Source: Sulfitobacter sp.
Lineage (GTDB): Bacteria; Pseudomonadota; Alphaproteobacteria; Rhodobacterales; Rhodobacteraceae
Length of the DNA stretch: 22,529 nt
NCBI GenBank assembly: GCA_024636405.1
Contig: JAGXHC010000110.1
Coordinates: 1-22,529, forward strand
Reading direction: 5' to 3'
Below the pieces are notes generated by a model. That model saw only the letters and a program-made list of their open reading frames with translations, was not told where the DNA came from and ran no database searches. This document shows positions 15,129-22,529 of this stretch, in pieces (positions within the stretch are counted from its first letter, which is position 1; each line of letters begins with the position of its first letter). Both the position numbers and the translations under genes were made by a program.

Positions 15129-16082
15129 TTACCCTTCGTCCTTCGCCTCGTAGGGCCAATCGCCCTTGCCCAATGCCGTCACGGCCTCCACCACCCGGTC
15201 AAAAAACTCAGCGGCGCGCGCGGACATCACCCGCGCACGCAAACAGCCATGCACCAGCCCCGCCTCATTGAACCAAACTGCCTGCCCCCCCGCCGCCAGC
15301 AACGCATCGCGATAACTCTCGCCGTCGCTCGCCAGCGGATCACAGGCCGCCGTGATTATCACACTGGGCGGCAAGCCACTGAAATCAGCGTCCTGCAATG
15401 GTGCAAAGCGTGCATCGTTCTGCGGCGCGGTGCCGCCGCCTGTGCGCAGCTTTTCGTAAAACGCCATATCAGCCACGGTCAATTGCGGCGCATTCGCGTG
15501 TTCAACATAACTGCCCTTGGTTCGGTCGCCGCCCAATCCGGGATAAATAAGCACTTGGCCCGCGATACGCCCGTCCACGCGGCCGCGTGCATGATGCGCC
15601 ACCGCCGCCGCCAGATTTCCACCCGCGCTGTCCCCCGCCAGCACCAGCCGCCCTGGCCACGTCTGCGCAATGGCTTGAAACGCGGCCCAGGCATCGTTGA
15701 AACATGCCGGAAAAATCACTTCTGGCGCCAAGCCGTAGTCAACGGAAATTACCCGATACCCTGTGCGGGCACAGATTTCGGCACAGACGTCATCGTGGCT
15801 TTCCAGTCCACCCACGACAAAGCCGCCGCCGTGATAATAGATGACGGTCACATCCGGTGCGCCTGCCTCATAGCGGCGACATGGCACATCGCCGTGCATC
15901 TCGTCCCAAGTCCTGACACCATCGGGATGTCCTTGATGGAACGCCTCGCACATCCGGTCATAGACCGCGCGCTGCTCTGCTATGGTCAGACCGACGGCGT
16001 CTGGTGGATAAAACGTCTCGGACCGCGCGATATAGGCCCAGACTTCTGCATCCAGCAAGCGGCGGTAATCGGGTCCGCTCAC
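15129..16082 (-). CDS. alpha/beta hydrolase, hormone-sensitive-lipase (HSL) family esterase
   Basis: A 317-residue cytosolic carboxylesterase. The start is GTG 16082, which overlaps the upstream gene's stop as GTGA and has GGGAGG four bases before it; TTG 16094 lies upstream of that site. HSL-family motifs are all present: the oxyanion-hole HGGG at 84-87 (YYHGGGFVVGG), the nucleophile Ser152 in GDSAGG, Asp248 in CDPLASDG and His278 in LVHGCLR. An N-terminal cap covers residues 1-60. It is translationally coupled to an acyl-CoA synthetase, so it probably hydrolyses an ester whose acid is then activated to a CoA thioester; the substrate is unknown. Confidence 0.92.
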   Translation of the reverse strand: MSGPDYRRLLDAEVWAYIARSETFYPPDAVGLTIAEQRAVYDRMCEAFHQGHPDGVRTWDEMHGDVPCRRYEAGAPDVTVIYYHGGGFVVGGLESHDDVCAEICARTGYRVISVDYGLAPEVIFPACFNDAWAAFQAIAQTWPGRLVLAGDSAGGNLAAAVAHHARGRVDGRIAGQVLIYPGLGGDRTKGSYVEHANAPQLTVADMAFYEKLRTGGGTAPQNDARFAPLQDADFSGLPPSVIITAACDPLASDGESYRDALLAAGGQAVWFNEAGLVHGCLRARVMSARAAEFFDRVVEAVTALGKGDWPYEAKDEG

Positions 16083-17956
16083 AGCGCCTCCCAAGGCCGT
16101 ACAAACACATCAAGTGCTGTCCCCACCGCTGCCCGGTCCGCGCCGTTCATTGCAACCTGCGCGACAAGCCCGCGCTTTTTATCGTCCACAACGCTATCGA
16201 CCCGCGCCGGACAATCGGCCTTTTCCAGCGCTTGGTTGTAGATGCGGGTGATCGCGAGTTTACGCAGGTCGGGCTTGAATATCTTGCCGACTGCGGTCTT
16301 TGGCAATTCGTCCATGATTGTCATGTGCTTGGGCTGCGCGGCGCGCTCGTGCACCTTGTCGCGGCAAAATGCCAGCAGCTCTTCTTCGGTCACGGATGCA
16401 CCGCCCACCAGTTCCACAAAGGCACAAGGCACCTCGCCCGCGTGGGCGTCGGGTTGTCCAATGGCACCAGCAAAGGCCACTGCCTCGTGGCCCAGCAGCG
16501 CCTCCTCAATTTCGGCGGGATCGATATTGTGCCCCCCGCGAATGATCAGATCCTTCGCGCGGCCCGTGATCCACAGGTAGCCATCGGAATCGACCCTGCC
16601 CAGATCGCCGGTGCGCAGGAATTTTTCATGATAATACAGGTCGGTGTTTTTCGCAGCCTCGGTATAGGTATGGCCCGGATAAACGCCCGGATTCGAGACG
16701 CAGATTTCACCAACCTCATCCACGGCGGCCTCAACCGGGCCGTTGTTCGTGGACTTAATGATTTCCACCTTTGAGTAGGGGAACGGAATGCCGATACTGC
16801 CGACCTTCTTTGGTCCATCGGTGGGATTGCACGACACCAGACAGGTCGCCTCCGTCAGCCCGTAACCTTCGACAAGCGTAACACCCGTCGCCTTTTCAAA
16901 CCGGCGGAACAGTTCCAGCGGCAGCGGGGCAGAGCCGGAGAACGCCGTTTTGACAGAGCTTACGTCGGCGTCGATGGGCCGCTGCATCTTGGCGGAAATG
17001 GCTGTGGGGACGGTGATGATAAAGGAAATTTTCCAACGCTCCACCAGCTTCCAGAAATTGTCGAACACGCCCTCGCCGCGGTAACCTTGCGGCGTGGGAA
17101 ACACGACATGTGCGCCCGATGTCACAGCCGCCATCAGGATGACATGGCAGGCAAAGACGTGAAACAGCGGCAGCGGACATATGATATTGTCCACTTCAGT
17201 GAACAAAAGCCGATGGCCCAGCCAGCCGTTATAAACCAGCCCCGAATACCGATGCTGCGCCACCTTCGGCATCCCCGTGGTCCCGCCGGTGTGAAAGTAG
17301 CAGGCGACCCGGTCTTCCTGTGTATCTTCAAAGGACAGCGTCGTGGGCTGGCTCGCAATCTCGGCGTTGAAGCTTTTATAGGTGGCTTTGTTTGATGTCT
17401 TCAGCTTGGGACGGATCAGCGGCACAATCCAGGATTTCGGCGGCGTCAGATAGCGCAGCAGATCGACCTCAAGCACGGTGTGGACATTCGGCGCCAGTGC
17501 CACCGCTTCGGCGGTCTTCTGTGCGACGTCCGTCTTGGGGAACGGCCGCAAGGTCACGACAACTTTTGCCCCCGTCTCGCGCAGGATGGACCCGATCTGA
17601 TCAGGCTCCATCAGCGGGTTGATCGGATTCACGATGCCTGCGACGGCACCGCCCAGCAGGGCAATCGTGGCCTCGTTGCAGTTGGGCAGGATATAGGCCA
17701 CCACATCCGTTGGCCCGATCCCCAATGACCGGAACAGGTTCGCCGCCTGCGTCGTCTTGCCGTGCAACTGCTGCCACGTCAGAGTTTCGGCCTTGTCCGT
17801 CGGGCCGGACAGGATCTGAAAACTGACAGCCTTGTTATTGGGAAATTTCGCGGTGGTTCCGCTCAGCAGACCGTAAAGTGTCTTGGCGACGTCGCGGTCC
17901 TCCCACGGCATTTCCGCCTCGATGGCATTGCGGTCATCCATTCCTGCAAAGGTCAT
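16079..17956 (-). CDS. acyl-CoA synthetase (AMP-forming)
   Basis: A 625-residue ANL-superfamily ligase that activates a carboxylic acid to acyl-AMP and then acyl-CoA. The start at 17956 (MTFAGMDDRN) is set by GGGGAGGAA just upstream; a frame extending 25 codons further has no support. Motifs: the phosphate loop FHTGGTTGMPK (221-231), GSAPLPLELF (341-350), YGLTEA (365-370), TGD with Asp451, the hinge region GRAKDLIIRGG (465-475) and catalytic Lys558 in PKTAVGKIFK. It is longer than standard acyl-CoA ligases (about 540), with inserts around 160-215 and a C-terminal extension after 565; this matches the group NCBI labels 'acyl-CoA synthetase' PRK07529. Chain-length preference cannot be read. It is first in a two-gene unit with the HSL esterase. 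Confidence 0.9.
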   Translation of the reverse strand: MTFAGMDDRNAIEAEMPWEDRDVAKTLYGLLSGTTAKFPNNKAVSFQILSGPTDKAETLTWQQLHGKTTQAANLFRSLGIGPTDVVAYILPNCNEATIALLGGAVAGIVNPINPLMEPDQIGSILRETGAKVVVTLRPFPKTDVAQKTAEAVALAPNVHTVLEVDLLRYLTPPKSWIVPLIRPKLKTSNKATYKSFNAEIASQPTTLSFEDTQEDRVACYFHTGGTTGMPKVAQHRYSGLVYNGWLGHRLLFTEVDNIICPLPLFHVFACHVILMAAVTSGAHVVFPTPQGYRGEGVFDNFWKLVERWKISFIITVPTAISAKMQRPIDADVSSVKTAFSGSAPLPLELFRRFEKATGVTLVEGYGLTEATCLVSCNPTDGPKKVGSIGIPFPYSKVEIIKSTNNGPVEAAVDEVGEICVSNPGVYPGHTYTEAAKNTDLYYHEKFLRTGDLGRVDSDGYLWITGRAKDLIIRGGHNIDPAEIEEALLGHEAVAFAGAIGQPDAHAGEVPCAFVELVGGASVTEEELLAFCRDKVHERAAQPKHMTIMDELPKTAVGKIFKPDLRKLAITRIYNQALEKADCPARVDSVVDDKKRGLVAQVAMNGADRAAVGTALDVFVRPWEAL

Positions 17957-17961
17957 GGCTA

Positions 17962-17970
17962 TTCCTCCCC
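17962..17970 (-). promoter_or_regulatory. strong ribosome binding site of the acyl-CoA synthetase
   Basis: On the minus strand this reads GGGGAGGAA, five bases before the ATG at 17956. It decides the start against the longer frame beginning at 18031. Confidence 0.75.
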
Positions 17971-18134
17971 TGAACACCGGTTTGCCGGCTTGTTTTGTTG
18001 TCTTGGGTGCAGGATGGGGGGAAACGCGCAAATTCGCAAGCGACTGCGACCGTCGCGGACGTCGCGTAAGTCAGCCCAAGTTTTGCCAAGGCAAACAATT
18101 GGGGCGGCACGCTTGCGCATACCGCCCATCCGAT

Positions 18135-18174
18135 GAGGTCTCAGGTAGTTGACCGCGCTGAGATCTCTGCGGTC
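18135..18174. repeat. two interleaved inverted repeats at the end of the BON-LysM gene
   Basis: GAGGTCTCAG (18135-18144) pairs with CTGAGATCTC (18158-18167) over ten positions, with one G-U wobble in plus-strand RNA. GACCGC (18151-18156) pairs with GCGGTC (18169-18174) over six. The two stems share sequence and exclude each other. They lie just downstream of the LysM stop and about 180 bases upstream of the ligase gene. The region could end the LysM transcript, but no T-run follows. The other bases of the gap 17957-18172 show nothing I recognise. Confidence 0.35.
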
Positions 18175-18604
18175 ACTTCTGAGGAATGCGCAGCGTCTGG
18201 CCTGGATAGATCTTGTCCGGATCGCTTAGCATCGGCTTGTTGGCTTCAAAGATTTCAGTATAGCGCGCACCGCTGCCCAGCGTCTTTTCCGCCACTGCCC
18301 AAAGAGTGTCGCCCTTTTCGACCGTGTGGAAACGCGGCTCGCCGCCGCCGCCGGTCACGTCGTCCTGCACCTTGGCCACGCCTGCAACGTTGCCCACCGC
18401 CAGAATGACCTTTTCTTTGATCTCCTGGCTGGCGGCCTTGCCGCTGATCTTGACGGTATCACCCTCAACGTCGACCTTGATGTCATCGTCATCCAGCCCC
18501 AGCTTTTTCAGCTCATCCTTCAGGGCGGTGCCGGACACTTCCGCGTCATCCTCACCACCAAAGACCTTTTTTCCGGCCTCTTTTACGAAATTCCACAAAC
18601 CCAT
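18173..18604 (-). CDS. lysM: BON and LysM domain protein (Kbp/LysM-like)
   Basis: A 143-residue protein like E. coli Kbp (YgaU, 149 residues), a cytosolic K+-binding sensor with the same two domains. An acidic N-terminal segment precedes the BON domain (about 20-84; GTALKDELKKLGL, VKISGKAASQEIKEKVILAVGNV). A Gly-rich linker (85-88) follows, then a LysM domain (about 93-140; HTVEKGDTLWAVAEKTLG, IFEANKPMLSDPDKIYPGQTLRIP). The start at 18604 follows AAAGGAG by seven bases. There is no signal peptide, which fits Kbp rather than a wall-binding LysM protein. It lies 86 bases after the ABC exporter on the same strand and may be transcribed separately. K+ binding is inferred from the family only. Confidence 0.9.
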   Translation of the reverse strand: MGLWNFVKEAGKKVFGGEDDAEVSGTALKDELKKLGLDDDDIKVDVEGDTVKISGKAASQEIKEKVILAVGNVAGVAKVQDDVTGGGGEPRFHTVEKGDTLWAVAEKTLGSGARYTEIFEANKPMLSDPDKIYPGQTLRIPQK

Positions 18605-18690
18605 GTCAGTACTCCTTTGAAGGATAACTCCGGGACTTTGGCAATGTTCCGCAGATCATACGCAGCGCGAAAGAAATGCGCGAACTAACG

Positions 18691-20493
18691 TCATTCAGCA
18701 GCGATTCCGTCCGTAAACTGCAACTTCGCAAGCCGGGCATACAGCCCACCTTTGGCAACCAGTTCCGCATGGGTGCCCACGGCAACAATGCGTCCCGCCT
18801 CCAAAACGACAATGCGGTCGGCCTTTTTCACCGTCGCCAGTCGGTGCGCCACAATCAGCGTCGTGCGGCCTTCGCTCAACCGATCCACCGCCGCCTGCAC
18901 CGCGCGTTCGCTTTCCGCGTCAAGCGCGCTTGTCGCTTCGTCCAGCAACAGCACCGGGGCATCGCGCAGAATGGCACGGGCAATCGCAATCCGCTGTTTT
19001 TGACCACCCGACAGCATCACACCACGCTCGCCAAGATAGCTGTCATATCCGTCCGGCAACTCAGCGATGAACGCGTCCGCCGCAGCCGCCTGTGCTGCCG
19101 CGACCACATCGGCATCACTGGCGTCCGGCCTGCCAAAACGGATGTTGTCACGCGCCGAGGTGGCAAAGATCACCGGGTCCTGCGGCACCAGCGCGATCGA
19201 CCGTCGAAACGCGTCGCGCGCCAGATCCTTCAGATCAATCCCATCCATCAGGATACGCCCCGAGGTCGGGTCGTAGAACCGCAGGATCAGTTGAATGATG
19301 GTGGTCTTGCCGGCGCCCGATGGCCCGACAAACGCCACCGTCTCGCCCGGCTCGATCACCAGTTCGACACCGTCCAGCGCCGACACACCGGGCCGCGCAG
19401 GATAGGAAAAATGCACGTCCTCGAAAATGATCTGCCCGCGTACCGGCTGGGTCAGAACCTGCGGATCGTCCAGATCACGCACCGCGTCTGTGGTCTGCAA
19501 CAGTTCGACCAAACGTTCCGTAGCGCCCGCAGCACGCTGCAATTCGCCCCAGATTTCCGACAGCGCCGCAACTGCGCCTGCCACCATGACGGCATAGATG
19601 ACGAACTGCACCAGCGCGCCTGCCGACATATCGCCGCCGCGCACGTCGCGCGTCCCGATCCAAAGCACGCCGACGACGCCCGCGAAAACCAGAAAGATCA
19701 CGATTACCGTCATCGTCGCACGCGTCCGAATCCGCCGGCGCGCCGCATCAAAAGATTCCTCGGTCATCTGGGCAAACTGGCTTTTGCTGGCTGCCTCATG
19801 GGTGAATGCCTGCACCGTCTGCACCGCCCCAAGGCTCTCGGAGGCATTGCCCGAACTTGCCGCGATCCAATCCTGATTTTCCCGGCTGATGACCCGCAAC
19901 CGCCGCCCCAACGTCAGGATCGGCACGATCACGGCAGGCACAATCAACAACACCATACCCGTCAGCTTGGGCGAGGTCAGCATCATCAGCACCAGACCAC
20001 CGCTGAAGATCAGCATATTGCGCAGCGCGATCGACACCGACGACCCGATCACCGACAAGATCAAGGTTGTGTCCGTGGTGATCCGGCTGAGCACCTCACC
20101 CGTCATGACGCGTTCATAAAACGCCGGGCTCATTCCGATCACCCGGTCAAATACCGAGCGCCGGATGTCCGCCACCACCCGTTCGCCCAGCCGCGTGACC
20201 AAAGCGTACCGCAGGCCGGTGCCCACCGCGAGCAGTGCCGCAATCAAAAGCGCGCCCATGAAGTACTGATCCAGAAGCTCTGTGGCACCGGTGCCGAAAT
20301 TGTCAATCACGCGGCGCACCGCCAGCGGCAACGTCAGCGAAATGCACGCCGTCAACACCAATGCGCATACCGACGCCAGTATCAGTCCCTTATAGGGCAA
20401 CATGAATGGCATCAGCGCCCGCAAAGCGCCGATCCGACGGGATCTTTCCCGTTCTTCCGAGGCGGTCAAAACGGGTGTTGCGGGACGAGCCAT
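18691..20493 (-). CDS. ABC exporter half-transporter (permease and ATPase fused, MsbA-related)
   Basis: A 600-residue inner-membrane protein that should work as a homodimer and export a lipid, drug or peptide. About six TM helices occupy residues 35-315 (ABC type-1 exporter fold; TGEVLSRITTDT lies in a coupling helix region). The C-terminal ATPase has Walker A GPSGAGKT (390-397), Q-loop Gln438, signature LSGGQ (494-498), Walker B LLLDEATSALD with Asp518-Glu519 and switch His550, all intact. It resembles the alphaproteobacterial MsbA-related group (TIGR02204) more than true MsbA. GAAGGA precedes the ATG. tRNA-Gly lies 90 bases upstream on the same strand with no clear terminator between, so read-through is possible. 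The substrate is unknown. Confidence 0.92.
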   Translation of the reverse strand: MARPATPVLTASEERERSRRIGALRALMPFMLPYKGLILASVCALVLTACISLTLPLAVRRVIDNFGTGATELLDQYFMGALLIAALLAVGTGLRYALVTRLGERVVADIRRSVFDRVIGMSPAFYERVMTGEVLSRITTDTTLILSVIGSSVSIALRNMLIFSGGLVLMMLTSPKLTGMVLLIVPAVIVPILTLGRRLRVISRENQDWIAASSGNASESLGAVQTVQAFTHEAASKSQFAQMTEESFDAARRRIRTRATMTVIVIFLVFAGVVGVLWIGTRDVRGGDMSAGALVQFVIYAVMVAGAVAALSEIWGELQRAAGATERLVELLQTTDAVRDLDDPQVLTQPVRGQIIFEDVHFSYPARPGVSALDGVELVIEPGETVAFVGPSGAGKTTIIQLILRFYDPTSGRILMDGIDLKDLARDAFRRSIALVPQDPVIFATSARDNIRFGRPDASDADVVAAAQAAAADAFIAELPDGYDSYLGERGVMLSGGQKQRIAIARAILRDAPVLLLDEATSALDAESERAVQAAVDRLSEGRTTLIVAHRLATVKKADRIVVLEAGRIVAVGTHAELVAKGGLYARLAKLQFTDGIAAE

Positions 20494-20583
20494 GGAGTAT
20501 CCTTCTGCGCGACGTGACCCGTGTCATGGCGCGCGCCGCAGCCGCGGTCAAGCGCCCCAACGTCGCGGCGGTCAGGGAAAAGC

Positions 20584-20657
<74 letters not shown>

Positions 20658-20670
20658 TCAGCAGGTTGAT

Positions 20671-20699
20671 CTCCTATTTCATGCCCCGGACGCCGTCAA
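20671..20699 (-). promoter_or_regulatory. sigma-70 promoter of tRNA-Gly
   Basis: On the minus strand TTGACG (20699-20694) is followed by exactly 17 bases and TAGGAG (20676-20671); the mature tRNA begins 13 bases further on. The -35 and spacing are near ideal; the -10 matches only three of six positions, and no better -10 lies nearby. Confidence 0.55.
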
Positions 20700-20787
20700 G
20701 CGGGACCGCGCTATTTCCACGGCCCCGCCCCTTGTGCTTGGCGCACTGATACCGCAAATTCACCACGATTATGGACAGGATACCAAA

Positions 20788-22302
20788 ATGGCAAACCCGC
20801 TTTATGACGCGCTCTTTCGCCCGCATCTGGGACTTGATACGCCGTTTCTGATGCTGCCCGATGCAACAACCATTACCCATGCTGCGTTTCTGGGGCGGGC
20901 GGCGCAATATGCCCATAGTTTTGGCCAGCGCGGGCTGATCACCGGCGACCGCGTGGCGGTCCAGGTTGCAAAATCCCCCGATGCGCTGGCGCTTTATGCT
21001 GCCTGCGTGATGGCGGGGCTGGTGTTTTTGCCGCTCAACCCCGGCTATACTGCGCCCGAGGTGTCCTATTTCATTGGTGATTCCGGCGCCCGTTTGTTGA
21101 TTTGCGACCCCAAGAATGCGACCACACTTGTTGCCATCGCCGATGCGGTCGGTGCGCAACTCTTCACCATGGATGCAGACGGCGCAGGCTCCATGCGCGC
21201 ACTGGCCGAAACCCAGCCAGAAGTCTTTGAACCGGTTGCGCGGGATCAAGATGATCTTGCCGCGCTGCTTTATACCTCCGGGACCACGGGACGGTCCAAG
21301 GGTGCAATGCTGTCCCAGCGCAACCTGTTGTCAAACGCCCGGACCCTGACAGACCTGTGGCAGTTTACACAAGGCGACGTTCTGCTGCACGCGCTGCCGA
21401 TCTTCCACACGCACGGGCTCTTCGTTGCGACCAATATCATGCTGATTGCGGGCGGATCGATGATCTTTCTGCCTAAACTTGATGTTGACGAATTGATACG
21501 CTTCATGCCGCAGGCGACCGCACTGATGGGAGTGCCCACATTCTACACCCGGCTGCTTGACGCACCTGCATTTGACCGCGCGCTGACCCGCGATATGCGT
21601 CTTTTCATCTCCGGCTCTGCCCCGCTGTTGGCCGAAACGCATCAGCTTTTCGAGACCCGCACAGGCCACCGCATCCTTGAAAGGTACGGCATGACCGAAA
21701 CGAACATGAACACCTCCAACCCCTATGACGGGACACGCCGCGCGGGCACTGTGGGACTGCCGCTGCCTGATGTGACGCTAAAAGTATGCGACCCCGATAC
21801 GGGCGCCACTCTGCCGGATGGAGAAATCGGCGTGATTGAGGTGCGCGGCCCCAACGTATTTCAGGGCTATTGGCAGATGCCTGAAAAGACCGCGTCCGAA
21901 CTGCGCACCGACGGGTTTTTCATCACGGGCGATCTCGGACTGATCGATGATCAGGGCTATGTCCATATCGTCGGAAGAGGCAAGGATCTGATCATTTCCG
22001 GCGGCTACAATATCTACCCCAAGGAAATCGAAGCCCTGCTGGATGCGCAGCCCGGCGTTGTGGAATCCGCTGTGATCGGCGTGCCGCATACCGACCTGGG
22101 CGAAGCGCCGCTTGCCCTGCTGGTGCGCGCGCGTGACGCGGACCCCGATGTAGATGCCATTACCGCAGCACTTGCCGGTGATCTTGCGCGGTTCAAATGC
22201 CCGCGCAGGATCATCGTTGTTGACGCATTGCCGCGCAACACCATGGGCAAAGTCCAAAAGAACCTGTTGCGGGACACCTACGCCGACACCTTCAAGACCT
22301 AA
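20788..22302 (+). CDS. matB: malonyl-CoA synthetase (malonate--CoA ligase)
   Basis: A 504-residue ANL-family ligase that makes malonyl-CoA from malonate, CoA and ATP. The start ATG 20788 (MANPLYDALF) follows AGGA about eight bases upstream; the longer frame from 20521 runs through the tRNA gene and is wrong. Strong by-eye similarity to Rhodopseudomonas palustris MatB throughout: VAVQVAKSPDALALY, YTSGTTGRSKGAMLS (162-176), HALPIFHTHGLFVATN, MGVPTFYTRLL, RLFISGSAPLLAETH, RYGMTETNMNTSNPYDG (299-315), GPNVFQGYW, GRGKDLIISGGYNIYPKEIE, and catalytic Lys488 in RNTMGKVQKN. In R. palustris the matching lysine is an acetylation target for Pat, so the same control is possible here. No malonyl-CoA decarboxylase gene lies beside it in view. 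Its stop overlaps the stop of the converging gene. Confidence 0.92.
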   Translation: MANPLYDALFRPHLGLDTPFLMLPDATTITHAAFLGRAAQYAHSFGQRGLITGDRVAVQVAKSPDALALYAACVMAGLVFLPLNPGYTAPEVSYFIGDSGARLLICDPKNATTLVAIADAVGAQLFTMDADGAGSMRALAETQPEVFEPVARDQDDLAALLYTSGTTGRSKGAMLSQRNLLSNARTLTDLWQFTQGDVLLHALPIFHTHGLFVATNIMLIAGGSMIFLPKLDVDELIRFMPQATALMGVPTFYTRLLDAPAFDRALTRDMRLFISGSAPLLAETHQLFETRTGHRILERYGMTETNMNTSNPYDGTRRAGTVGLPLPDVTLKVCDPDTGATLPDGEIGVIEVRGPNVFQGYWQMPEKTASELRTDGFFITGDLGLIDDQGYVHIVGRGKDLIISGGYNIYPKEIEALLDAQPGVVESAVIGVPHTDLGEAPLALLVRARDADPDVDAITAALAGDLARFKCPRRIIVVDALPRNTMGKVQKNLLRDTYADTFKT

Positions 22303-22529
22303 TCCTGGGGCCCCTCGCTCAGCACGCAGAAAACAACCGACGCAGGTTCAATCCCCAGCGCCCCGCGTTGGTCTGCATCCAGCGCCAGCAACGCGGCAAT
22401 CCCCGCCGCCCCTGACGGCGTCGATGCCAGCCCCGCCACCATTGCCGTACCGGCACCCGCCTGTCCCTCTGCTTCGGTGATCAGCGCAAAGGCATCCGCA
22501 TCCCGCGCCAGACCTTTAAGCGCAATCAG
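22299..22529 (-). CDS. C-terminal part of a PLP-dependent lyase (possibly diaminopropionate ammonia-lyase)
   Basis: The last 76 codons of a minus-strand gene are visible; the rest lies beyond the window edge. The peptide carries ITEAEGQAGAGTAMVAGL, TPSGAAGIAALL, LGIEPASVVFCVLSEGP, a layout typical of the C-terminus of tryptophan-synthase-beta-fold (type II) PLP enzymes. It most resembles diaminopropionate ammonia-lyase, in which SGxAG near the end contacts the cofactor and a final LSEGP/STEG strand closes the domain. Threonine dehydratase-like enzymes are the main alternative. The stop TAG (22301-22299) overlaps the matB TAA (22300-22302), so the two genes converge with no spacer. Confidence 0.55.
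   Translation of the reverse strand: MIALKGLARDADAFALITEAEGQAGAGTAMVAGLASTPSGAAGIAALLALDADQRGALGIEPASVVFCVLSEGPQD

Noticed and set aside
15114..16241. 375-codon plus-strand frame
   Set aside because: Antisense of the HSL esterase and the end of the ligase; no recognisable domain and atypical composition.
18676..20517. 613-codon open frame on the plus strand
   Set aside because: It is the antisense shadow of the ABC exporter; its product is a low-complexity His/Arg/Gln-rich string with no domain, while the minus strand encodes all ABC motifs.

Overview
The window looks like chromosomal DNA of an alphaproteobacterium of the Rhodobacteraceae (Roseobacter group). The reasons are high GC with strongly C/G-biased third codon positions, tightly packed operons with ATGA/GTGA overlaps, and gene families typical of that group (DUF2927 lipoprotein, DUF1428, Tat-exported family-5 binding protein, MatB). 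I recognise no species marker. There is no rRNA, CRISPR, transposase, integrase or phage gene, and no gene-free stretch above 300 bases.

Layout. (1) Bases 1-5494 form a same-strand run: the tail of an unknown gene, a DUF2927 lipoprotein, an SPFH/GYF-domain scaffold, a small CPVC protein, a b-type cytochrome, a double zinc-ribbon membrane protein, a nitroreductase and the D-aminoacyl-tRNA deacylase dtd. The SPFH plus zinc-ribbon pair recalls the Bacillus YdjI/YdjG membrane-stress partners, but no PspA homologue is visible. This is the part least explained by known biology. (2) Bases 5710-12953 are a serine hydrolase of the CocE/S15 family followed by a complete peptide-type ABC importer: binding protein, two permeases and one fused double ATPase. 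A 33-codon reading frame joins the two permease genes through ATGA overlaps at both ends. (3) Bases 13215-14102 are a divergent DUF1428/MarR pair, with a perfect 12-bp palindrome just upstream of the MarR start. (4) Bases 14231-15067 encode an orphan alkaline-phosphatase-superfamily enzyme, which converges across a strong hairpin on the next unit. (5) Bases 15129-17956 (minus) are an acyl-CoA synthetase and an HSL-type esterase, overlapping by GTGA. (6) Bases 18173-20657 (minus) hold tRNA-Gly(TCC), a half-transporter ABC exporter and a BON-LysM (Kbp-like) protein. (7) Bases 20788-22302 are matB (malonyl-CoA synthetase). It converges, stop codon on stop codon, with the 3' end of a PLP-dependent lyase that runs off the window.

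How the parts work together: region 2 is a coherent uptake-and-hydrolysis operon for peptides or peptide-like amides and esters. Region 5 couples activation of an acid to CoA with an esterase. Region 1 is a candidate inner-membrane maintenance module. All functional calls rest on motifs and family resemblance read by eye; no database search was run.
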